From assembly GCA_021817875.1 (NCBI GenBank), contig JAKAFQ010000079.1:1-11734 (forward strand): a stretch of 11,734 nt of DNA, read 5' to 3'. The position numbers and the translations under genes were made by a program. The notes under the pieces are model-generated. The model did not search any database. It was not told where the DNA came from and was given only the letters and a program-made list of their open reading frames with translations. The first letter of the stretch is position 1. Each line of letters opens with the position of its first letter. Source of the stretch: Pseudomonadota bacterium. Lineage in GTDB: Bacteria; Pseudomonadota; Gammaproteobacteria; Steroidobacterales; Steroidobacteraceae. Of the stretch, positions 7,653 to 11,734 are shown piece by piece.

Positions 7653-8672
7653 TCAGTGACCGCCGAGCGCCACGCGGTTGCGCCCGGCCGCCTTGGCGCT
7701 GTACAGGGCGAGATCGGCGTTGTGGCGCAGGGATTCGAGCGTGTCGCCGGACCGGCCGCTCGCCGCACCGATCGACAGCGTCACCTCGCCTGAGAATTGC
7801 GTACCGTCGGGCCGCACGATGAGGGTACGCTGCGCACTGCTGCGGATGGTCTCGGCGAGCGCGGCGGCGGCGGCCAGGGTCCTGCCGGGCATGAAGACCA
7901 CGAACTCGTCACCGCCCACCCGGGCGGCCACATCATCGGGCGAAAGCTGCGCGCAGAGGATCTCGGCGATCTTCTTCAGCACCTTGTCGCCGATGACATG
8001 ACCGTGGGTGTCATTGATGCGTTTGAAGTGATCGATGTCCACCGCCAGGAAGGCCACTTCCGTGAAGTCGGCCGGGTTCTCCCGCACGTCTACCGCGCGC
8101 TTGAAGCCGTAGAGGCTGTTCAGCCCCGTGAGTGGGTCGCGCAGCGGCTCGGTCTGCGCACCCTCCAGCCGCTCCATGACCGCGGCGACCTCGGCGCGCT
8201 GGCGCGCGAGCTGCTCGTGCAGGCTGCGCAGCGTCGCGTGCAGCTGCGATGCCTGCTCCAGGACCTCGCCGATCACGCGGGCGGCAGACCCGGCCCCATC
8301 GGGGCCGGTGAGCCGTCCCTGCGCATCCTCCAGGCACTGCGTGAAACGCTGCACCGTGGTCCCCGCCTCGAGCGTATCGTGCTCCGTTCTGCCGATGAGC
8401 TCGCGCAGCTCGTGCTGCGCAAGCTCGAAGGCCGCCACATCGCGGGCCGCGATATGCAGCGCATGCAGGCGGCAGATCTCCGTGTCCGACAGCGAACTGT
8501 CGGTGCAGAGCAGCTTCTCGAGCTCCTGGGTGAGTGCCGGATTGAGATCGCCAGCGTGCTCGTACCAGACCGCGTAGCTCAGGGGATGGTACCCTGCCTG
8601 GTGAGGCGACATCAGCTGCAGGGCCCGACGCAGGATTGCGGCGCTTTCTTCCCTAGATTGCTGGTAGCGCAT
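7653..8672 (-). CDS. Diguanylate cyclase with helical N-terminal domain (GGDEF)
   Basis: The enzyme should condense two GTP into cyclic di-GMP. The product is 339 residues with no signal peptide or membrane segment, so it is probably cytosolic. The N-terminal half is helical: PLSYAVWYEHAGDLNPAL (30-47) matches a conserved element of a diguanylate cyclase subfamily that includes Vibrio VdcA. A coiled-coil-like stretch runs from about 130 to 172. The catalytic domain (about 176-337) has DPLTGLNSLYGF (179-190), the metal-binding FLAVDIDHFKRIND (208-221), an intact GGDEF (253-257) and AKAAGRNRV (326-334). The product-inhibition I-site RxxD is replaced by SPDD (244-247), so feedback inhibition is probably lost. 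The ATG at 8672 lacks a Shine-Dalgarno; Met21 is possible but would remove residues that align with the family. It follows csrA on the same strand after 276 nt and is convergent with sdaA. Confidence 0.92.
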   Translation of the reverse strand: MRYQQSREESAAILRRALQLMSPHQAGYHPLSYAVWYEHAGDLNPALTQELEKLLCTDSSLSDTEICRLHALHIAARDVAAFELAQHELRELIGRTEHDTLEAGTTVQRFTQCLEDAQGRLTGPDGAGSAARVIGEVLEQASQLHATLRSLHEQLARQRAEVAAVMERLEGAQTEPLRDPLTGLNSLYGFKRAVDVRENPADFTEVAFLAVDIDHFKRINDTHGHVIGDKVLKKIAEILCAQLSPDDVAARVGGDEFVVFMPGRTLAAAAALAETIRSSAQRTLIVRPDGTQFSGEVTLSIGAASGRSGDTLESLRHNADLALYSAKAAGRNRVALGGH

Positions 8673-8683
8673 GCTGTATCGAA

Positions 8684-8705
8684 CGACCGATTTAGCGACC
8701 GATTT
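8684..8705 (-). repeat. Direct repeat in the leader of the cyclase gene
   Basis: AAATCGGTCG occurs twice on the minus strand (8684-8693 and 8696-8705), period 12 nt, starting 12 nt upstream of the cyclase ATG. It could be an operator or an RNA element; its function is not shown by the sequence. Confidence 0.55.
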
Positions 8706-8716
8706 TTTTACTTATT

Positions 8717-8742
8717 CCAACTTAATATACCACATATACCGG
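8717..8742 (-). promoter_or_regulatory. AT-rich, promoter-like island before the cyclase gene
   Basis: In a very GC-rich window this short segment is markedly AT-rich. On the minus strand it contains GGTATATGTGGTATATT, a repeated GGTATAT with TATATT (8724-8729) as a plausible -10. The best -35 position overlaps the last copy of the 13-bp repeat (TGTCGG), a poor match to consensus. A promoter needing an activator fits this layout, but it remains an inference. Confidence 0.4.
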
Positions 8743-8791
8743 CCTTCCGACACCGCCTTCCGACACCGCCTTCCGACACCGCCTTCCGACA
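8743..8791. repeat. 13-bp tandem repeat, 3.8 copies
   Basis: The plus-strand unit CCTTCCGACACCG begins at 8743, 8756 and 8769 without a mismatch, and a fourth copy at 8782 keeps its first 10 bases. On the minus strand the unit is CGGTGTCGGAAGG, so each copy presents a GGA triplet in TCGGAAGG. The array lies between csrA and the cyclase gene, just upstream of the AT-rich island. Confidence 0.9.
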
Positions 8792-8826
8792 ATCGGGCGC
8801 ATCCCCGAGCCGGTGCGCACCGAGAT

Positions 8827-8848
8827 CGCCACGGGATGGCCCGTGGCG
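8827..8848. other. Perfect 9-bp inverted repeat downstream of csrA
   Basis: CGCCACGGG (8827-8835) and CCCGTGGCG (8840-8848) form a stem with a 4-nt loop. No U tract follows in either direction, so it is not a standard intrinsic terminator. It may stabilise the csrA 3' end or be an operator. Confidence 0.6.
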
Positions 8849-8948
8849 GCTATCGCCCGGGAAGCGTCGCGGTCCGCCAGCGCACGCGGATGCGCCGCTG
8901 CGAGGCACACCGCTGCGCGCTTCCGGTGACTGGCCAGATCCGCCCCGC

Positions 8949-9179
8949 TCAGACGCCCGTGGGGGCGAAGCTCGGAACCGGTTTCGGCGCTTCGCCGTCG
9001 GCCACTCCGGTGCGCTGTTCTCTTTTGATCCGCTCGTAGATTTCCTCGCGGTGCACCGCGACATGCTTCGGCGCATTGATACCGATTCGCACCTGATTGC
9101 CCTTGACGCCGAGTACCGTGATGGTCACCTCGTCCCCGATCATCACCGTCTCGCCGACTCGCCTTGTAAGTATGAGCAT
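8949..9179 (-). CDS. csrA: Carbon storage regulator CsrA (RsmA)
   Basis: CsrA is a dimeric RNA-binding protein that recognises GGA in mRNA leaders and represses or stabilises transcripts for motility, biofilm formation and carbon flux. The product is 76 residues. The first 50 or so are nearly identical to E. coli Csr[21 protein letters not shown] opens the protein, and [10 protein letters not shown] spans 42-51. The RNA-contact residues L4 and R44 are present. The tail after about residue 55 is longer than in E. coli (61 residues in total) and is rich in Pro, Gly and Ala. The ATG at 9179 has AGAGGA 7 nt upstream; an open frame extending to 9209 is discarded because CsrA begins at MLILTRR. It follows the FecR-like gene by 78 nt on the same strand, so it may share that transcript, have its own promoter, or both. 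Confidence 0.97.
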   Translation of the reverse strand: MLILTRRVGETVMIGDEVTITVLGVKGNQVRIGINAPKHVAVHREEIYERIKREQRTGVADGEAPKPVPSFAPTGV

Positions 9180-9257
9180 CTGCTGGTCCTCTGTAGGTAT
9201 TGATTCCAAGAATTGGTCCGGTCTTCACCCTGTCCGGGGTCCGATCCTCCCGATGAT
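9180..9257 (-). promoter_or_regulatory. csrA leader with six GGA triplets (putative CsrA autoregulation)
   Basis: On the minus strand, GGA triplets occur at 9187-9189, 9205-9207, 9217-9219, 9233-9235, 9245-9247 and 9248-9250. The one nearest the start lies in TACAGAGGACC, which overlaps the Shine-Dalgarno and resembles the CsrA target ACARGGA with one extra base. CsrA represses its own translation this way in E. coli. I cannot locate a promoter with confidence. Confidence 0.5.
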
Positions 9258-10289
9258 TCAGCGGTCGGTCCCGACCCCGTCCCGCTGGGACCGGTAGCCG
9301 AGAATGACCTCGCCGTCCCGATGAGTGACGGTGATGGGTTCGATCTGGGCAATTCTCCTGATCGTGGCATCCACGTCGCGGATGCTGAATGCTCCACCGA
9401 TCTGCATCTGCGCGACGCGCGGATCAGCGATGACGATGCGCTGCGACGTATAGCGGCTGAGCGTGCCGATGAATTTCGACAGCGGCTCTCCGCGGGTCTC
9501 GAGCAGCCCCTCGCGCCAGCCGGTGACGCGCGTGCCGCGCGCGGCGTGCACGTCGGTCACGAGGCCGACCGGTGAATATTCGATCTGCTGATTCGCCCCG
9601 AGACGCCGGCTCCAGGACGGCCGTGCGGCCGCTCCAATCCCCCGTCCCTCCACTACGACCGTGCCACTGAGTACGGTGACGACCACATCCCCATCGGCCT
9701 TCTGGTACACGTCGAAGCGCGTTCCAAGCACACGGACCTCGCTGTGCGAGAGCAGGATGCGGAACGGCCGCATCGGGTCGTGCACCACGTCGAAGAACAC
9801 CTCCCCGTCGAGCAATCGCACCCGCCGGTCGCCCGGACTGCCCACCCATTCCAGCCGGGTGCGTGTATTGAGACACGCGATGCTGCCATCGGGCAGTACG
9901 ACCCTGTGGATCTGCCCGATCCGGGTCCGATAGGTCCGGGACAGATAACCCTGGTCGCGCAGCCACAGCCAGCCGACCGCCACCGCCGCGAACATGGCAG
10001 CTGCCGTCACCGCTGAAAGCCACAGCAACCCGGCTGTCAGGCGCGCTCGGACGCGCGGTTCGGCGATGCTCTCGAGGATAGCGACCCGGGCAGGGCCTCT
10101 TATCTCAGAAGCGACGTCACATACGGCGCGCAACTCTTGAAATTCCTGAGAGTTCAGCGGGTCGGCAACCCAGGTCTCGAACGCACTCTGATGAGGCGCG
10201 AAGCCGCCACCCATGCGGGCCAGCCACCGCGCTGCCTGCTGACGCGCACGCCGTTGCCGCCACCCGGAAATGAGTCCGCCGATCGTCAA
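9258..10289 (-). CDS. FecR-like transmembrane anti-sigma regulator
   Basis: FecR-type proteins hold or activate an ECF sigma factor from the inner membrane and receive a signal from an outer-membrane TonB receptor. The product is 343 residues. A cytoplasmic N-terminal helical domain contains ARQQAARWLARMGGGFAP (15-32) and FETWVADPLNSQEFQEL (37-53). One membrane segment spans about 84-110. A periplasmic FecR domain contains HRVVLPDGSIACLNTRTRL (128-146) and RVRLLDGEVFFDV (156-168). A C-terminal STN-like domain spans about 258-331. The start is read as TTG at 10289, overlapping the sigma-factor stop as TTGA, with GAGG about 5 nt upstream. This implies translational coupling and fits a sigma/anti-sigma pair. 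The substrate it responds to cannot be told from the sequence. Confidence 0.9.
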   Translation of the reverse strand: MTIGGLISGWRQRRARQQAARWLARMGGGFAPHQSAFETWVADPLNSQEFQELRAVCDVASEIRGPARVAILESIAEPRVRARLTAGLLWLSAVTAAAMFAAVAVGWLWLRDQGYLSRTYRTRIGQIHRVVLPDGSIACLNTRTRLEWVGSPGDRRVRLLDGEVFFDVVHDPMRPFRILLSHSEVRVLGTRFDVYQKADGDVVVTVLSGTVVVEGRGIGAAARPSWSRRLGANQQIEYSPVGLVTDVHAARGTRVTGWREGLLETRGEPLSKFIGTLSRYTSQRIVIADPRVAQMQIGGAFSIRDVDATIRRIAQIEPITVTHRDGEVILGYRSQRDGVGTDR

Positions 10290-10855
10290 TCAACCCTCGC
10301 CAGATCAATACCTTGAGAAGACAACTGCACACGGCACCTCTTCAGTGCCCGGGTCATCCGTTTGTCGACCCGCTTCTCCGAGATACCGAGCCGATCGGCG
10401 ATTTCCTTGCGGGGCCGGCCCTCGACATGCGCCATGACGAATACCTGGCGCAACCCTGGCGGCAGCCCCTTGATGACCTGCACCAGCCGCCGCCCGATCT
10501 GATCGGCGAGCACCAGCCGCTCCGGTCCCAGGCTGTCATCCGGGATGTCCTCCATCCCCTCCGGTCCGGACAACACCGCCCTCTCCAGCCGCTGCCGGCG
10601 CAGACGCATCAATGCCAGATTGGTCGCCACCTTGAACAGCATCGCGCGCGGGAACGCCAGCTGCTCCGGCCGATACATCCGATGCAGCTTTTCGTAGGCA
10701 TCCTGGGCCACCTCCCACGCCTGATCCGCTCTGCCGAGCATCTTGGTCAGGTAGCCGACCAGCTGTGCCTCGTGAGTCCGGCACAACCCCGTCAAAAACT
10801 CATTACCCATCCCCGATCCGGGGAAACGGCTGACTTTGCCCAAAGTTCTGTCCAT
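10286..10855 (-). CDS. ECF RNA polymerase sigma factor, FecI type
   Basis: This is an extracytoplasmic-function sigma factor of group sigma-70, expected to direct RNA polymerase to a few promoters, commonly that of a TonB receptor. The product is 189 residues. Region 2 covers about 23-88: CRTHEAQLVGYLTKMLG (25-41), DAYEKLHRMY (52-61) and FPRAMLFKVATNLALMRLRR (68-87). Region 4 covers about 121-175, with the helix-turn-helix RPRKEIADRLGISEKRVDKR (147-166). The ATG at 10855 has GGGCAGGG about 8 nt upstream. A second ATG at 10810 (residue 16) gives a start more like family members and would place an inverted repeat (10833-10846) upstream of the gene. It overlaps the FecR-like gene by 4 nt. Confidence 0.92.
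   Translation of the reverse strand: MDRTLGKVSRFPGSGMGNEFLTGLCRTHEAQLVGYLTKMLGRADQAWEVAQDAYEKLHRMYRPEQLAFPRAMLFKVATNLALMRLRRQRLERAVLSGPEGMEDIPDDSLGPERLVLADQIGRRLVQVIKGLPPGLRQVFVMAHVEGRPRKEIADRLGISEKRVDKRMTRALKRCRVQLSSQGIDLARVD
10833..10846. promoter_or_regulatory. Inverted repeat near the sigma-factor start, possible operator
   Basis: ACTTTG, 2 nt, CAAAGT: perfect 6-bp arms. If translation begins at 10810, this lies 23 nt upstream of the start and could be an operator. If it begins at 10855, it encodes residues of the N-terminus and may be chance. Confidence 0.35.
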
Positions 10856-11180
10856 TCCCTATTCCCTGCCCCCCTAGATGCACGGACGGGGCCGAGCCCC
10901 CCATCCCGGAAGAACGTCTCTGCCTTCGGGCGTAACCCCCGAAGGCTCCTCAGGACCCTCTAGCCTCGGAACACCCGGACAGCCGCAGCCTCCGGAGGAC
11001 CGAGTCCGCCCAGATGATCTCATCGAGCAGCGACCGCCGGCCTGAACCCGAACCTCGAGTGGCCACCGCAGCAGACGCCGAACCCTGACCTTCCGTCAGC
11101 GGACAAGCCCCGGCGGGAGCCGCCGCCCGATGAGCCGGGCAAAGCCCCGGGAGAACAGGCGCACCGGCTCGACTGTGGTC
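10856..11180. other. Intergenic region TonB receptor / sigma factor
   Basis: This 325-bp gap has no gene I can support. It holds several GC-rich hairpins: 11135-11150 (CCGGGC/GCCCCGG with a bulge), 11111-11125 (CGGCGG/CCGCCG), the palindrome CCTCCGGAGG (10989-10998), 10922-10946 and 10888-10900. None has a U tract, so none is a standard terminator. I found no match to a riboswitch core I know and no clear -35/-10 pair. Confidence 0.55.
10922..10946. other. Perfect 9-bp hairpin upstream of the sigma gene
   Basis: GCCTTCGGG (10922-10930) pairs with CCCGAAGGC (10938-10946) around a 7-nt loop, 67 nt upstream of the sigma ATG. No U tract follows on either strand. If it is in the sigma mRNA leader it would form a stable structure; its role is unknown. 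Confidence 0.55.
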
Positions 11181-11734
11181 TCACCATCGCTCGGTCAGCT
11201 GCACACTGAGGACACGGCCGAGCGCCTGTACGTTCGAGACATCGTAACCGAATGGGCTGTCCACGAACGGCGGCGCCCGATCGAGCATATTCACGACATT
11301 CAGCCTCAGATCGGTCGCGCCCGAGCCGCTCAGGCCCGCCCAGCGGTAGCATCCCTCGAGATCAACGGTGGTCCAGGCCGCCACTCGCGGCACTGAGACG
11401 CTGTTCGGGTTGCGATAGGCTCCTGTGTAGTTGACGGCGAGGCGCAGCGACCAGCGCCGCCGCCGCGGACCGCGCCGGCTCCAGTCGAGCGTGCCACGCA
11501 GGCGCAGCGCCAGCGGATTGGCGAGCGTATCGAGAATGCTGACCGCCGGTGAACTCGCCATCACTGACTGCAGGAAGTCGAACACGTAGTTGCCCTGCAG
11601 ACCGAAAGCGAACCGGCCCCAGCGACTGCCGAAGCGCTCCTGGGCAGCGAGGTCGAGACCGCTGGTGCGGGTCGTGGCCAGGTTGGCGAGCCGCATGTCG
11701 ATGATGACCACCGGGCGGCTCGCCAGACACTGCG
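11181..11734 (-). CDS. TonB-dependent outer-membrane receptor, C-terminal fragment
   Basis: TonB-dependent receptors import scarce substrates (iron chelates, cobalamin, glycans and others) across the outer membrane using proton-motive force. Only the last 183 codons are present; the gene enters from the right edge. The fragment shows alternating beta-strand character with aromatic girdles, for example GLDLAAQERFGSRWGRFAFG and RLAVNYTGAYRNP. The end of the barrel, LNVVNMLDRAPPFVD followed by GYD and LGRVLSVQLTERW, is typical of the family, with a C-terminal aromatic residue that serves barrel assembly. The plug and any signalling STN domain would be outside the window. It lies upstream of the sigma/FecR pair on the same strand, 325 nt away. 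The substrate is unknown. Confidence 0.9.
   Translation of the reverse strand, partial: QCLASRPVVIIDMRLANLATTRTSGLDLAAQERFGSRWGRFAFGLQGNYVFDFLQSVMASSPAVSILDTLANPLALRLRGTLDWSRRGPRRRRWSLRLAVNYTGAYRNPNSVSVPRVAAWTTVDLEGCYRWAGLSGSGATDLRLNVVNMLDRAPPFVDSPFGYDVSNVQALGRVLSVQLTERW

Larger units (their letters stand above)
8673..8948. other. Intergenic region csrA / diguanylate cyclase
   Basis: This 276-bp gap holds, in minus-strand order, a perfect 9-bp hairpin (8827-8848), a 13-bp tandem repeat (8743-8791), an AT-rich island (about 8700-8740) and a 10-bp direct repeat (8684-8705). Frames through it on both strands are unlike any protein I know, and the repeat unit is not a multiple of three. I see no U-tailed terminator after csrA, so read-through from csrA towards the cyclase gene is possible. 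Confidence 0.6.

Noticed and set aside
8743..8791. A CRISPR array
   Set aside because: The units are 13 bp and directly abutting, with no spacers and no cas genes nearby.
8671..9039. A 122-codon plus-strand frame across the 13-bp repeats and the end of csrA
   Set aside because: It runs through a 13-bp repeat and then antisense to csrA, with no ribosome-binding site or known domain.
10922..10946. An intrinsic terminator between the TonB receptor and sigma genes
   Set aside because: The stem is strong but neither strand has a U tract after it.
10870..11160. A c-di-GMP (GEMM) or other riboswitch, suggested by GGGCAAAGCC and GGGGTTACG
   Set aside because: The two strings are on opposite strands in the wrong arrangement, and the rest of the aptamer core is absent.

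Overview
The window reads as chromosomal DNA from a GC-rich proteobacterium, most likely a gammaproteobacterium. Three things point there: the gene order rimP-nusA-infB-rbfA-truB, a NusA with two C-terminal acidic repeats as in E. coli, and a CsrA almost identical to the E. coli protein through its first 50 residues. I cannot name a genus. The TonB receptor tail and the FecI/FecR pair resemble those of high-GC, receptor-rich lineages (Xanthomonadales or Nevskiales/Steroidobacter-like), but that is inference. I recognise no insertion sequence, phage gene, CRISPR array, tRNA or rRNA.

Region 1 (1-5085, minus strand) is the translation/transcription-factor operon, read right to left: rimP (30S maturation), nusA (transcription elongation and termination factor), infB (IF-2), rbfA (30S maturation) and the first 31 codons of truB, which runs off the left edge. 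Gaps are 43, 17, 10 and 1 nt. Upstream of rimP is a 438-bp divergent region (5086-5523). It holds two intrinsic-terminator-like hairpins, both facing rimP and sharing the same U-rich tail. There is no gene between or before them on that strand, so they look like leader attenuators.

Region 2 (5524-7610, plus strand) holds hslR (Hsp15, an S4-domain RNA-binding protein of stalled 50S subunits) and, after a 302-bp gap with no convincing gene, sdaA (single-chain iron-sulfur L-serine dehydratase). SdaA has three cluster cysteines and the C-terminal cysteine tail expected of the family.

Region 3 (7653-11734, minus strand) is a signalling block. Read right to left it is the C-terminal 183 codons of a TonB-dependent receptor, an ECF sigma factor of the FecI type, its FecR-like membrane anti-sigma regulator (overlapping the sigma gene by 4 nt), csrA, and a GGDEF diguanylate cyclase. 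The sigma/FecR pair is a cell-surface signalling module that usually senses a substrate through a TonB receptor. CsrA and the diguanylate cyclase are both regulators of the motile/sessile switch.

The most interesting non-coding signals are in this block. The csrA leader carries six GGA triplets, one over its Shine-Dalgarno, which suggests self-repression. Between csrA and the cyclase gene is a 13-bp tandem repeat of nearly four copies. Each copy contains GGA on the transcribed strand, and the array is followed by an AT-rich, promoter-like island. No wholly new enzyme system is visible. The candidate novelties are the csrA/repeat/cyclase arrangement and the tandem terminators before rimP.
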